The notes: a model not told the origin generated them from the sequence alone. Shown: positions 1 to 11,215, counted from the first letter of the stretch. The stretch is 64,000 nucleotides of DNA from Alisma plantago-aquatica (GCA_963693085.1 OY856409.1:1166883249-1166947248); one strand, 5' to 3'. Numbers and translations are program-made.

Positions 1-79
1 GAGAAGCAGAAAAAAGGGCTCGCAATGAAACAGAAGAAAGGGGAAGAGTCGGGCATCGCGGGTTATAAAGTCCCAAATA

Positions 80-482
80 GCGTCGGTTTCTTACAACAAC
101 CGACGCCTAAACATCTTTAGCGTCGGTTGTTGGAAAAAACCGACGTCCAATTGGACGATATTTTCATGAAATTGTTTGGCGGGAACCACCTTCAGCGTCG
201 GTTATCCTTGAATAACCGACGCTGAAGGTGACACTTTTCGCGCAAATTTTCATCGCACATAGGCGTCGGTTTCTACCTAAATAACCGACGCTTAAAATGA
301 CACTATTTTTTTTATCATAAAATGGATTTCGCAGGCGACTTTAAGCGTCGGTTTGTTATAAACAACCGATGCTGAAGACAAAGCGGTACCCGTGTCTAGC
401 TGGTCTTCGAATATAGATGTCGGTTTTCGTAAACAACCGACGCCTAACATAGAAGGCGTCGGTTTTCCTTAATAACCGACGC
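80..482. repeat. CACTA subterminal hairpin repeats
   Basis: Fourteen copies of the 9-bp motif GCGTCGGTT or its complement occur as seven head-to-head pairs, with arms about 8-25 bases apart, for example at 80-106 and 120-147. Each pair can fold as a hairpin. A few copies carry one change (GATGTCGGTT, AACCGATGC, AACCGACGTC). In CACTA elements such repeats are transposase-binding sites. That role is inferred here from position and family. Confidence 0.85.
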
Positions 483-506
483 CCAGAAAAGTGTCACTGA
501 ATGCTA

Positions 507-520
507 TTTCTGTAGTAGTG
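507..520. repeat. CACTA terminal inverted repeat
   Basis: The last 14 bases, TTTCTGTAGTAGTG, are the outer terminus of the element and match the CACTA-family consensus start CACTACNA on the complementary strand. The bases after it (TCC) are the expected 3-bp target duplication. Confidence 0.88.
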
Positions 521-523
521 TCC

Positions 524-1798
524 CCAAACTGACCATTTGGTGCATACGAGATGAGAATCTCACACCATTCCAGACGTCTGTTTCGCACAAGTGAGACGGG
601 CATCTCAAAGTCCGGGTCAGGCTGAATTCCAGCCAATGTACAATACAATCAACCTGACACTCAAAATGACTGTCTCAACCCTTGAACCAATCATTTAGCA
701 ATCCAGCCAGTTGATTTGTTGCATGAATTGAATACCTAAACACTTTAGTAATCAATCCAATCATCATTCAAGATCAAACTCCTCTTCTAGATGAGTTCCT
801 ATGTTTGTGACCCTATAGGTCCCATATTATGTTGGTAGTGAGTGTCCATAAAAACTTATGACATCACAAGCAATGAGCAGTGCCTAGTCACATATCATTA
901 CTACCCAAGTAAATGAAAAGTTGGAGAACAACTTCAACCTACAATCTATGTATGGTGTTATAGTGTTTGTATAGTTCCTTTATTACTGATATCCAAATTT
1001 AACTCAAGGCATGGATCTGCCATCCTTTTCAATATTCAATTTATGTTTCTTACTATAGCAGACTGTATGAGATATGTGTAAGCTTAATATCATATATTGA
1101 CTCACATGTACATGGCCATGTATTTCTCAGTCTTTCTAACTCAAGTGGCCTTCTATATCATACTCCCATAGGAGGGACAAATCTCATCTCTATCACTCAT
1201 AGTCAGTCCCCATGTGTCACAGTCACCCAATCATCACCTTTATAACAACCCATGTTTCATGATTGTGTTTGATGATGTCAAAGCATACCGAACAACATGT
1301 GATAAGTGTAGTCATTTCAGATCTAAGAACCAAAAATACCACCATCACTATGAGAGTTGACTATGATTACCATGGTAATGGTTTCCATGTGTCAGTCTCA
1401 TGGTGGGTTTGTCCGATACACTATTCTCTAAGATGTATCTATGTGCTTGGTTTGATATCATCATATCATGACTAATGAGATTTTGTCATCAACCAACTCA
1501 CACTTTGATCTTATGTGTTATTTTTGTCTATTTACCTTCTACAATAACAATTGATCATGGACATAACAAGAATGTGTATACTCTTAACATCCATATGATC
1601 TCATTGTTCAGGTCCTCAACCTGAAGACATACGTCATTGAGTAATATCATTCTTTAGATATTTATTATGCTTTTTCAGTACCTCAAAACTGAATAAACAT
1701 AATAAATTGGAAGCTTAACTTTATTACGAATCAAATAATTTACAAGTTATACTGTTACAATCATCATATGATTGGCTCTTTGGGCATACATACCAACA
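524..1798 (-). repeat. Diverged Angela-type LTR fragment
   Basis: From about 640 to 1798 this tracks, phrase for phrase, the LTR halves at 18200-19305, 25230-26337, 33160-34155, 36500-37590 and 43300-44420. It ends with the same CATACATACCAACA terminus at 1798, so it lies in the minus orientation like the others. Its left part is cut by the CACTA insertion. No polypurine tract or pol sequence follows 1798, so it is either a solo LTR or the outer LTR of an element lying to the left. Short open frames inside it (for example 1263-1475) are LTR sequence, not genes. Confidence 0.75.
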
Positions 1799-2383
1799 CT
1801 ATTATCACTATATATTCTTCTTTTCTCCTATGAAATTACTTAAAATGAGGGATTAATTGGTCTTTATAGAATCCATGATAGACTTTAAAGATATACCTGA
1901 ATAGTTGGACCTGACTAAGAATTGCAAGTCTATTTGAGAGTCATATGAGTCTCCATACAAAAAATACTCCATCCTCATAATATAAAATAAACTATGAATA
2001 ATGTTACACACTAAGAAGGGTTAGTGAAATCTCATGTGAAGTGTAAAATATCATCATATAGGACCCCTACATTGATAATAAATCACTTTAACCATGAAGC
2101 ATATGTTCCTCAAGTTTTAACATGAGTTTTCCCTACCTCCCTTAAGGGTATTCCATATTTTGATAGGTGATCATCCTCTGAAGAGATGTCAATATCTATC
2201 CTTTCAATCAATTTTCTTATTGAAGCTTCATCACTGTTGTACCTCTTCCAAAACAATGTATATATAGAATCTTAGTATAACCACTTATAAATTTCTAGGA
2301 TGTATCTAATTTCTCTACATCAATCTTGAAACTAAGATTGAAATGTCCTCTTGCTTCTGGCTATCAAAAATCATTCAAGATAT
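1799..2383. other. Unassigned AT-rich sequence
   Basis: No open frame of note, no terminal repeats and no similarity to other parts of the window that I can see. It flanks the Angela-type LTR on one side and a copia-like LTR on the other. Confidence 0.5.
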
Positions 2384-2620
2384 TGTTAAAGGGTCAGGTT
2401 AATGTAGTTAATTAAGTTATATGAATGTATTTGTGTATAGACACAAGTGTGTCTTGGCCCATTAGTTTTGTGTTTGAGTTTCTACCCTTTCTCTTCTCCT
2501 ATATATAGTAGAGCGGTTTCTCTTATAAACCACATGTTTAGCCTTCTAATTACTATAAATATGTATTAGACCATGACTTTCTGGGGAAACCCTAAAGAAG
2601 AGAGAAATTAGAGTGTTTCC
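2384..2620 (+). repeat. Copia-like LTR fragment (possible outer 5' LTR)
   Basis: It starts TGTTAAAGGG and carries a plausible promoter (TATATATAG at about 2502-2510). It can be followed along the sequence beginning TGTTAGAGAG at 52432: both share the stretches around TTAATTAAGTTAT, CAAGTGTRTCTT and TTTAGCCTTCTA, in the same order and spacing, at roughly 65-70 percent identity by eye. The five bases before it are GATAT. The right limit of the LTR is not clear and may lie near 2800. It could be the 5' LTR of the oldest element, with 52432-52842 as its 3' partner. Confidence 0.4.
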
Positions 2621-3375
2621 TTTGTTTGTGGGTGGTGACTACTTTTCCCTATTGTTGTTGCCCACCAAGAAATTTCATGGTTGTCACTATCTCTTGATCC
2701 ATGTCCCTCCTGTCCCCCACCTCCTACTGTTGTGATGTGCTTTTCTTTCCTTCCTCATGTCATCTTGGGTTATCTCCATCCTGCTACAATGCTTTCATTA
2801 GTCATAATCCCATCTTTTATAACCCCTTACCCCACCCCCAACTCTACCGTTGTAACCACCCCATTTTGCCTTTATTAGCTATCTTTTTTGCATTAATGTG
2901 CTATCACGATGCAAACCCATAATTGTTGTCAATGTGTTATTCTTCATTTACCTTGTGTATTATGACATTGAGGAGTGATCTAGTTACAATCATGCATTAA
3001 AGAATAATTTTCAATGTATTCGTTGGCTCTTGTGCTATTTCACAGATAATACACTTATTTTTTCCAACTCTATGGACTCAACCTGCTTGACTTCTACTGT
3101 TGCAATCTCACGCACAACATATTTTTTCTAGTCCTTTGTAATTGATGTATAGCAAGTGGATTCTGATCAGAATTCCTCTATCCATCCATGTTCTATCTGA
3201 TCAACAGAGCATCTCAAACCCTAGCATGCAACACAAGATCATATTAGAATGAATATCCATATAAAGATTGAGGAGCGTCTATGATGAAATGTTTCATTTG
3301 ATTCTTGTGATTCCACTACCTTATATTGAGTTTTACTATCTATAAAGTTTTGGTCTACTAAAAATTGTGGGACAT
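2621..3375. other. Unassigned sequence before the Cassandra element
   Basis: Holds a C-rich patch (about 2700-2850) with short overlapping frames that lack any recognised domain. If the copia-like LTRs at 2384 and 52432 belong together, this is the start of that element's internal region, but I see no clear primer binding site or gag motif. Confidence 0.4.
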
Positions 3376-3620
3376 TGTAACAAATGGGCCCACTACCCTA
3401 GGCTCTAGTAGATTTTCAAGAATGACGAATGGCCCCACAGACCACCACTAGCCTTAACTACGCGCTTTACCCTCACTCACGTGCAAGGCGAGGTCAGCTT
3501 CCCAACTGGTCACCCATCCTAGTAATACTCCAAGTTGAGCACGCTTAACTATGGAGTTCTTTAATGATGGGTTCCTTTTAAGATCATGTCATCCAAGGCC
3601 TCAAATCCTGGGATGTTACA
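3376..3620 (-). repeat. Cassandra 3' LTR
   Basis: 245 bases. It matches the right LTR closely but lacks about 46 bases present there (around 4066-4111), so its 5S-like part is shortened at the end equal to the 5S 5' region. Confidence 0.9.
3496..3574 (-). other. 5S rRNA-derived segment in Cassandra 3' LTR
   Basis: Read on the minus strand it follows plant 5S rRNA: AACTCC, then a TTAAGCGTGCT-like stretch (here TTAAGCGTGCTC), then a form of TACTAGGATGGGTGACC with the A-box/C-box region still recognisable. Several substitutions and the lost 5' part make a working 5S gene unlikely. In Cassandra this region is thought to supply pol III promoter function. Confidence 0.85.
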
Positions 3621-3852
3621 ATCTCCCCCACTTAGACTATTGACTTCCTCATCAAGGCTCAATATATAACCTCATAATATCTTCCCCGTTTTAGTGCAGA
3701 CCCAGAATGGCCCATAGACACCCAACTCCCATCCATGGCTACCGGCGCAAGGGAGGCTTCATCTCATTTCACTCTTTCCAACTTGCCTGGACTACATGGA
3801 TTAAGACTGGCATGCCACTTGCCCACGTGGTCCCCACCTACTGGAGGGGAAT

Positions 3853-3866
3853 TGGCTCTGATACCA
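3853..3866 (-). other. Cassandra primer binding site (tRNA-iMet)
   Basis: The minus strand reads TGGTATCAGAGCCA, complementary to the 3' end of plant initiator tRNA-Met, two bases from the LTR edge. Confidence 0.9.
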
Positions 3867-3868
3867 TT

Positions 3869-4159
3869 TGTAACAACTGGGCCCACTGCCCTAGGCTCTA
3901 GTAGAGTTTCAAGAATGATGACTGCTCCCACAGACCACCACTAGCCTTAACTGCATGCTTTGTTCTCGCTCATGCATAAGTCATGGTCAACTTCCCGACT
4001 GGTCACCCATACTAGTACTACTCCAAGCTAAGAACACTTGACTATGGAGTTCTTTGATGATGGGGTCCCGGAAAAGGAGGTGCACCTTGGTGATATGTGT
4101 AGTCCAATCATTCCTTTTAAGATTATGTTATCCAAGGCCTCAAATCCTAGGACGTTACA
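3869..4159 (-). repeat. Cassandra 5' LTR
   Basis: 291 bases, the longer of the two LTRs. It keeps more of the 5S-like sequence. The primer binding site lies two bases inside it at 3853-3866. Confidence 0.9.
3988..4090 (-). other. 5S rRNA-derived segment in Cassandra 5' LTR
   Basis: Same 5S-like order as in the other LTR, read on the minus strand, and extending further toward the 5S 5' end (GGGACCCC and GGTGCACC-like stretches near 4060-4088). More substitutions in the C-box region than the left copy. Confidence 0.8.
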
Positions 4160-4164
4160 GACAT

Positions 4165-4452
4165 GCACTTAGTACGATCACAATAACATGCACCTATCTC
4201 TATTATATTTATCTATTGTACCCATATTTGCATCAACATAATATACTGTGCTCACACACATTTTTTTCTATCCTTTCTTTTTTATAGAGCTTGTGATCAT
4301 ACACCTTTCACCATCTATTTGAATGCATGAGTGGACAAGACTTCTCCTCCTTATGTTCACTTTTGTGTTTCCCTACTACTTCCATTGATCTCCGCTATTA
4401 TGTGCCCCTCCCAGCGACTACTTAGCCCTAAATTTCCAACCCTACATACATA
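4165..4452. other. Unassigned sequence between Cassandra and AngC
   Basis: AT-rich, no recognised motif. It ends with ACATA (4448-4452), the left target duplication of AngC, and continued originally into 34161. Confidence 0.5.
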
Positions 4453-5467
4453 TGTTTGGAAATATTTCTTGCCATATTCCCCTTGAATAATGGAATGCCT
4501 CAACAACTATAAATTGGGAAGGAAGGTTGTAAGGTATATACCTAATCCTAGAGCGAATCCAATGACTATCCTTGCAACAACATGGTTCTTTCTCAAGTAG
4601 CACCTGGATAGATGTCAGCGACGAACTCCTAGCATAGCACCACAAATGGTGGTTAATGACATCCTCCTAGTGGGTGGCAAAGGCCTCCACACATCTACGT
4701 AGTCCACATAGATCACTGAGAACTCCTGTCGATCTTTTAGAACTGACAGAAAGGAGTTGTTCCTTTAGTGTCAATGTGCTAGCGTTGACTACTCTCCCTT
4801 GTTGTCTCTCCCTTTTATGGGTAAGGCTTTCTCTGTTTCTCTTATTACCACAACTATGAGAAGACAAAAATTGCCAGAGCTTATTGTTATGTCTTCTGAA
4901 AGCCTTGACTACCCCTCTATTTATAGGAGGGTCAGGGTCAAGATTTCCAGATCAACTAGGAGTCAAAGAGATGGAATTTCATGAACTTTCTGAAACCTAC
5001 AAACTATGAACTGATCAGTTCACCATTTAGCCGATCAATTCACATTTGAGTTGACTAGTTCAACACTTGAATTGATCGGTTCACCATGTTTCCTATTCAA
5101 AATCATATTCACTTTGAATATTCGATTAATGGACAACATGACTCGAACATCAATAGTTGATCCAGTCTTACTGATCAACCAATTGGTTGGTTCACAACCT
5201 AAACCATTTGATTCATACATCTGCACCAGTAGGTTCATTAGCTAAACTAGGTCATTTTAGATTGCTGACAACCAATCTTGTTTAAATTGTATACCTAATA
5301 GTTTAGTAATCAAGTTGAAACCATAGTCATGAGTAAACTCCTATTCCAAGTAAATCCCATGCATGTGACCCTATATGTCCCAACTTACATCGGAAGTGAA
5401 TATCCATAACTAATTTATGAGTGTATCTAGAAACACATCATTGCTGCCCAATTAATTCGAATGTTGG
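4453..5467 (-). repeat. AngC 3' LTR, first part
   Basis: Starts TGTTTGG at 4453, with about 30 bases missing near the start relative to the right LTR. It follows 32330-33300 and breaks at the GTTGG duplication (5463-5467) of the 10.3-kb insertion. Confidence 0.9.
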
Positions 5468-6945
5468 TGTAACATCCCAATTTTCAAGAGTAATTTAAAA
5501 CATAGGATGTAGTTTTTCTTAAATAAAAATAGTTGAGGGTCATAATGCAAAAAGACTAATGGAATGAAACTTCTTAAGAGATAAAGAAGTGAGAAGAGTA
5601 AAATAGGACTCAAAATACAATTTTCTTTCATACAGCCATCATGTGTGTAAATTAACTCAAAGATATAAATATTGGTTTTCATTTTCTCTCTCCTCCAAGG
5701 AAGTTACTCTAGAAGGAATAAAAGGTAGATGAAGTAACATTGGAATGAACAATAAGTTATTATCTCAAATTTTGGCTCCATGGTACACAAAGGTTCGTCT
5801 TTTCACAATATCTAATCAATTAATGCATTAAAGTTAAAGTAAATTGATAAACAAGTAATTATGTGTAAATTTTTAGAAAAGGTTTTTTGAGGGTAACCGG
5901 TGGGAATAAATCAACCCTAACTTGCACTCAAGATAAATATACACTTAATAAGGTCTCTTTCCAAGTTTGAATGGAAAAGGAGGTTAATTAATGTCTTAAA
6001 TAAATCATATAACTTAAATATTTAAGGGGAAAGAAAAGCATAACTAATTTTCATATTTTGGCCCCAAATCTTTCCCACACCTAGTTAAAGTCATTAAGAT
6101 ATTTCCTTTAAAATTGGTAATAAAAGGATAAATAGAGTGAGAGATATGAATTAATCTAGTTTTCCTAAAGTGAAAGCATTAAGGAATATACATTAAATGT
6201 AACAAAATATAATTTGGAAAACTTATTGTAACATAATGAATCTTAGATGTAATCTCCATGTAAACCTTTTTCCCAAGTTTCCCTTTCATTTCTTTCCTTT
6301 TTGTAGTTCATGTTTAATTAGTGAAATTTATAGTGGTTTAGTGAATAATTATTCACTAATTGTACCAATATAAGGGTTTGTGCACAAATACCTCAGTGAA
6401 AGCTTAATTTCCATAATTAAGTACTCCAAACCTTAATATAACTTTTTCATGTTAGTTGAAAACATAAAATGAGCCTAATTTTCAAATTTGGATTGATTGG
6501 ATGTTGTTTGTGCAAGTTATGCAATTTTAGGTACATTTTGGACTTTTATGCAATTTGCCCAATTGGAAGGTTTGCTTTGCAAATTATCACCTGAATTTTA
6601 ATCCTTAGATATTCCCTTACCATTCTTGAGATTTTGAACCATGGGGCACCTAATTGCACCTTGGTTTGAAGGTGTTTCTCTCCAAGGGCATTATAGGGAT
6701 TACCCTATTTATAAATGAGCTTATCTTTAAAAGCTATCAACCAATGGGGTTATTTCTTTAATTGGAGGACAGTGGGGATGGCCTAGAAGCCTCCATGGGA
6801 TTTTAGGACCGACCTTGGATGTACAAGAAGTATCTATGAGTTGTCCTCTTGCATGGCCATGAAGCCCTAGGCTAGGGACACATGGAAAGTCCCATAGACA
6901 CCTCATGCTTGCCCCCTTCTTTATAAAGCCAAGCCTACCCCTTCC

Positions 6946-6960
6946 TAGGGGTGTAAACGG
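6946..6960 (+). repeat. hAT left terminal inverted repeat
   Basis: TAGGGGTGTAAACGG directly after the target duplication; partner at 11519-11533 with two mismatches. Confidence 0.92.
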
Positions 6961-7115
6961 TGTGGGTACGGTGCGGGTATGACCATACCCAGAACCGTAC
7001 CCAATTGTTTTTGCGGGTACGGGTACGGGTCCAGACCCGCATTTCTCAGTAACCAGACCCGCACCATACCCGGAACCGCATATAATGCGGGTACACGGTG
7101 CGGTTCCAAGGGTAT
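6955..7115. repeat. hAT subterminal GCGGGTAC repeats, left
   Basis: Clustered GGGTACGG, GCGGGTAC and complement copies. The same family of short repeats occurs at 11360-11520 near the other end. In hAT elements such clusters are transposase-binding sites; that function is inferred. Confidence 0.75.
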
Positions 7116-7200
7116 ACGGTTCTGTGCAAAAAAAAATTAAGCATTAAAATTGATGGTTGCACCTATTTTTAAGCCCAAATTAATGTATACATTTACTGAA

Positions 7201-7497
7201 GTTTGAAATTTTCAGCATATAAGCTGCTAGAGTAACACCAAGCTGCTGTTTTGGGGGGCTTTGTCTCATTCAAGTACCTACTTTTGGGCCAAAATCTTTA
7301 TTAAAAAAATCATATCATACACATATGGTTTAATCACTAGTACGACGTTCGAAATTTCCAACATGTGAGCTGCTAGAGTAACACAAAGCTGCTGTTTTGG
7401 GAGGCTTTGTGCACTTAAAAACCATTCAAGTACCTACTTTTGGCCCAAAATATTTATTAAAAAATCATATCATACACATATATGGTTTAAGCACTAG
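7201..7497. repeat. Two-copy tandem duplication of about 145 bp in the hAT 3' flank
   Basis: Units 7201-7340 and 7347-7497 match closely from GTTYGAAATTT to CACTAG, with one indel of about 11 bases. It lies between the end of the transposase gene and the left terminal repeat, so it does not affect coding. Confidence 0.85.
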
Positions 7498-8049
7498 AAA
7501 AACCCAATAGAACCCAAAGAAACCATTCAATGTATGAGTTGTGTGCTATAAACAACCTAGCAAAATGAACAATATTATCCACATCATCGATTTGGAGACT
7601 ACGAATATTTCAACAAATCACACAATACCACTCAATAATCAACTAGCAACTTCACAAAATTAAATACCATCAAATATGAAAGTTAAACATTAAGAAATTC
7701 ACCAACAGTAGAATGAAATATTGTTAAATGATCAATGGGATTGTTAAAGATAGCTCAACACAGCAAAATACATCATGGCCAATTGCCTATTGCTAACATT
7801 CATAACAATAAGGTTGTTACATCAATTTTCAGCAATCAAATGCACATCGCCAAATGTAGAAAATGAATGGTTGTTCATCAATCATCAAGCTTTGTCACTA
7901 CATCAATAATGAATCAAGATGATGTGATAAGGAAGAGTACAAAGCACCTACAAACAAAATGTAAACCATTTATCAATATAAATAAACAAGTATAAAGATT
8001 ATTGTGGGCATAACATGTCAAAAACTTAAACTTAAAATTAACATACCAA
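7498..8049. other. hAT 3' untranslated and intergenic part
   Basis: AT-rich sequence between the transposase stop codon and the internal duplication. It probably holds the transposase 3' UTR and poly(A) region. No second gene is visible. Confidence 0.6.
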
Positions 8050-10328
8050 TCATTCCATCTCTATGATGACAACATCCCCAAGCTCTTGCTCATCTTCCAA
8101 ATCATTTCTTACAGAACCTAGCATTGCACCTCCACAATCTTGTCCTACAAAAGATTTATAAAGTAAGAATTGCTTCAATAGTCTTTGCAGTAAGTTAAAA
8201 TAGTTTTAATCTACATACCACTCATATTACTTCTCATCCAATCTTGGGCACATATGAGAGCTTCCACTGTGTTTGGATTTAGAGAACTCCTATATTGATC
8301 AAGAACTCTTCCGCCTGTGCTAAATGCGGCCTCAGATGCAACAGTGGAGACAGATATAGCCAAAATATCTCGTGCCATTCTTGCAACAACTTGGTACTTT
8401 GCACAATTGAGCTTCCACCATTGTAAAATATCAAAAGTATCAACCAAACTATCTCCACCTATTTGTTTGGGGTGAATAGCCTCTTCAAGATACAAGTCTA
8501 AATCAGTCCTAGTTGGTTGTGTGGCTTGTACCTTTTGTAGATGGTTATCAAATCTCCCTAAAATCTTCAACAAGCCCCTACTACTCGGCTTTTGATGCCC
8601 CGATGTATCATCTAAGCATCTAGACCTATCACATGTGCTATCAATGTATTCGAAGTTTGTTCCACCCATTTTCAACCTATACTCATTGTAAAGATCCACT
8701 AAACAACCTTTGATTTGATCAATTTTCTTTTGAGCAACATTGCCGCCATCACTAGCATCATCGTCATCACTATCATCAATGTCATTACCATAGATCTCTC
8801 TTAGATTATATTCCACACTTTTCATCTTAAGACGTGGATCAACAATAGAAGCTATAGACAATATTAAACAACTCACATCCCAATACTTCTTGAATTTAGA
8901 CATCATTTCTTTCCCCATCTTGGCAACAAATGATATGTCACTACTACTCAACTCTTTTAGATGAACATGGACAACACATATATTGTTGAAATAATAGTTG
9001 GCAGATGGATATAAAGTTGAAGAAAAGATATTTGTGACATCATAAAATATTTCTAGACAATCACAAGTCAACTTAGCATTATCCCATTCAACCTCACTTG
9101 GAAAATACTTATATGAAGCATCCCTATCAGCAAATCTAATAAATGCATCTTTGAATTCCAAAGCATGTTTTAGCATTAAAAAAGTGGAATTCCATCTAGT
9201 AGACACATCAAGAATTAATGCCTTTTGAGGAGCTCTCACTTGAGAAGCCACTTCTTTAAACAATTGTGAGCGCAAAACAGATCCTTTAACATACTTTACA
9301 CTTTCATGAATCTTTGAAGTTACTGACTTTATGACATCAACCCCCTCTTGTGCTATTAGATTAAGAATGTGTGCGCAACAACGTACATGAACTAGTTTCC
9401 CTTGTGCTATCGAACATCCCCTACTTGTAAGTTTTTTACTCAACTCCCTAACCATAGCATCATTTGTGGTACAATTGTCAACAACAAGGCACATAAACTT
9501 TTTATCCAAGTTCCATTGAAAAAGTTTTTCAAGAATTGCTTTAGTAAGATTATCAGTAGTGTGAGGAGCATCAATATCAGAAAAATTCAAAATCTTTTTA
9601 TGCAACCTCCATTCATCATCAATGTAGTGCCCAGTAAGAGAAAAATACCCTTTATTTTGAATAGATGTCCACATGTCAGTTGTCATGGTTACACGTGAAG
9701 TTAATTTATCTAACACTTTATAAAGTTTCTCTTTCTCTTTTTCATAAATTATCAAACAATCCTTCTTAATGGTGTTCCGTGACACAAATTGAAACTGTGG
9801 TTGAAGGTTTCTAACAAATTCTCTAAAAGCAACATGCTCAACCATGGAAAATGGATACTCATGCAAGATTATCATATTAGCAAGGTCACTCCTACTGATA
9901 TTCTGATCAAACACAAAAATTTTCAAGTTCATTGTGCCATCTTTCTTCTTTTCCCCAACATTTATAAACATTTGTCCAACAATTCCTACACATTTTGATG
10001 GATGTTGCCTTTTAATATGCTTATCTAAAGAGCTAGTACCATTAGATTGCCTATTCATTAAAAGGGTGTCACAATATTTACATTTTGCCTTAGGTACTCC
10101 ATTAACAGACACTTTATCAAAATGCTTCCACACATCAGATGTAGTTTGTCTACCCTTTTTTTTAATTGGTTGGCAATCATCAATTTTAGGTTCTGATTCA
10201 GTAGGATCAATATCAATATCAATTCTATCAGCACTCATTTGAGTACTAGATGTCACGTTGTGTGTGGAATCAGTACCACTAGTTCCTCCTGGTGCTTCTT
10301 CTTGAACATTTGACATTATACCTAACAA
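8050..10328 (-). CDS. hAT transposase, BED zinc finger, two coding exons
   Basis: Cuts and rejoins hAT DNA in the nucleus. Exon 1 runs from the ATG at 10328 to 8219. The open frame itself stops at 8211, but AGTG|GTATGTAG is a good donor and TTTTGTAG|GA at 8145-8144 a good acceptor. Splicing out 8145-8218 adds exon 2 (8144-8050), with an acidic tail ending in TGA, for about 734 residues in all. Visible parts: BED finger with C83, C86, H104, H109; DDE-type acidic residues D218 (TTDMW), D284 (VVDN) and E666 (ASEAAFS); the RCCAH motif (316-320); R378-W379; an Asp-rich stretch; and the C-terminal hAT dimerisation region. An alternative start is the ATG at residue 5. No frameshift or stop is seen. 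The RICESLEEPER-like family includes domesticated members, but the intact element ends make an active-type transposon more likely. Confidence 0.92.
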
Positions 10329-11215
10329 AAAAGTATTATCTCAGTATATTATACTGATAACACACGCATAGCACACATACCACAATCAAAATTTCGAGAT
10401 ACAGATGTGAAAAAAGACAGAAGCACATGCATTTAATGGATAAAATACCAAATACAGAGATACAAATGTGAAAAAAGTCACAAGCACAAGGCTTTAACAG
10501 ATCAAACACCAAATACAGAAGAAAGAAAAAGAAGCAAGGTATTTCATACCTTCTTCCACGGCCACAGAGCGGATCAACAGAATGAACCGAAGCAGAGTCT
10601 GCAGAGATGAGATGAAGGCGGTGCTGGATGGATTCAGTGGTCGGTCTGGACTCAAGAACGTTGGCGCTGGGCTGGTGCACTTGGAGCTGGAGCTAAGGTG
10701 GGCGACTGGGCAGAGCTGAGGCAAATGCAGCAGAAGCAGAGCTAGAAAGCTGTCGATGTTGGGCAGAGTTGGAGCCGGGCGCGACGAGATGGAGCTCGAC
10801 TGAGTCGGGTTGATGAGGGCCTCCAGGCCTGCGGCCGGCGCCGGGCTGATGCCTGATGAGGTTGGGTGGGGTCGTTGGGCTGCTGCCTGCGGGTTGATTC
10901 GGCTGAAGGCGGCGAGGCCGCGGCTGAAGAAGGTTGGCGGTTGATGATGATCGGACTGAGGCTGGCTGAAGTAGGTGGGCGCACACGAAGAAGCTCTGTC
11001 GGCGGTGTCGCGAAGGATCTGGCTGGAGCCTGGCGCCGCGGGCGTGCTCAGTTGAGCCTTGAGGGGCGGTGCCGTGGTGGATCTGGCTGGAGCCTGGAGC
11101 CTGGTGGCTGGAGGCCGGCGGGTGGCGGCTGCCCCCTTAGCCCTAGGTCTGCCTTCGGCCGCTCGCTCTGCGCCTCTGCGGTCCTGCAGATAGTGGAATG
11201 AATTGAGGGGGGAGC
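10329..11215 (-). promoter_or_regulatory. hAT transposase 5' leader and GC-rich promoter region
   Basis: Between 10550 and 11210 the sequence turns strongly GC- and CpG-rich, unlike everything around it. A donor-like AAG|GTATGAAA near 10549 and an acceptor-like TTTTGTTAG just upstream of the ATG suggest an untranslated first exon and a leader intron (about 10330-10549). Overlapping open frames on both strands here (for example 10693-10986 minus, 10866-11201 plus) look like by-products of base composition. Maize Ac also has a long CpG-rich untranslated leader. Confidence 0.55.

Larger units (their letters stand above)
1..520. mobile_element. Terminal part of a CACTA (En/Spm) transposon
   Basis: The segment ends at 520 with TTTCTGTAGTAGTG, which reads CACTACTACAGAAA on the other strand, the usual CACTA terminal inverted repeat. 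Behind it lie many copies of GCGTCGGTT and AACCGACGC, the subterminal repeats that CACTA transposases bind in this superfamily. The 3-bp target duplication should be TCC (521-523), but its partner lies outside the window. The rest of the element, including any transposase, is to the left. It was inserted into an Angela-type LTR, which resumes at 524. No coding sequence is visible in this part. Confidence 0.88.
3376..4159 (-). mobile_element. Complete Cassandra-type TRIM retrotransposon
   Basis: Two direct LTRs (3376-3620 and 3869-4159) flank a 248-base internal region. Read on the minus strand, the right LTR is followed by TGGTATCAGAGCCA (3853-3866), a perfect initiator tRNA-Met primer binding site. 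The purine-rich complement of 3621-3634 precedes the left LTR. The element is flanked by the perfect 5-bp duplication GACAT (3371-3375 and 4160-4164). LTR ends are TGTAAC...GTTACA. Each LTR contains sequence related to 5S ribosomal RNA, the hallmark of Cassandra. There is no coding capacity, so movement must use proteins from other elements. Confidence 0.93.

Noticed and set aside
2681..2922. Two overlapping Pro/Ser-rich short frames
   Set aside because: Low-complexity C-rich stretch; no domain and no supporting start context.
3496..4090. 5S ribosomal RNA genes
   Set aside because: The 5S-like parts lie within Cassandra LTRs, are diverged and one is truncated; they are element sequence and not ribosomal genes.
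10866..11201. 111-codon frame in the GC-rich hAT leader
   Set aside because: Overlapping frames exist on both strands here because stop codons are rare in GC-rich DNA; no domain and no conserved features.
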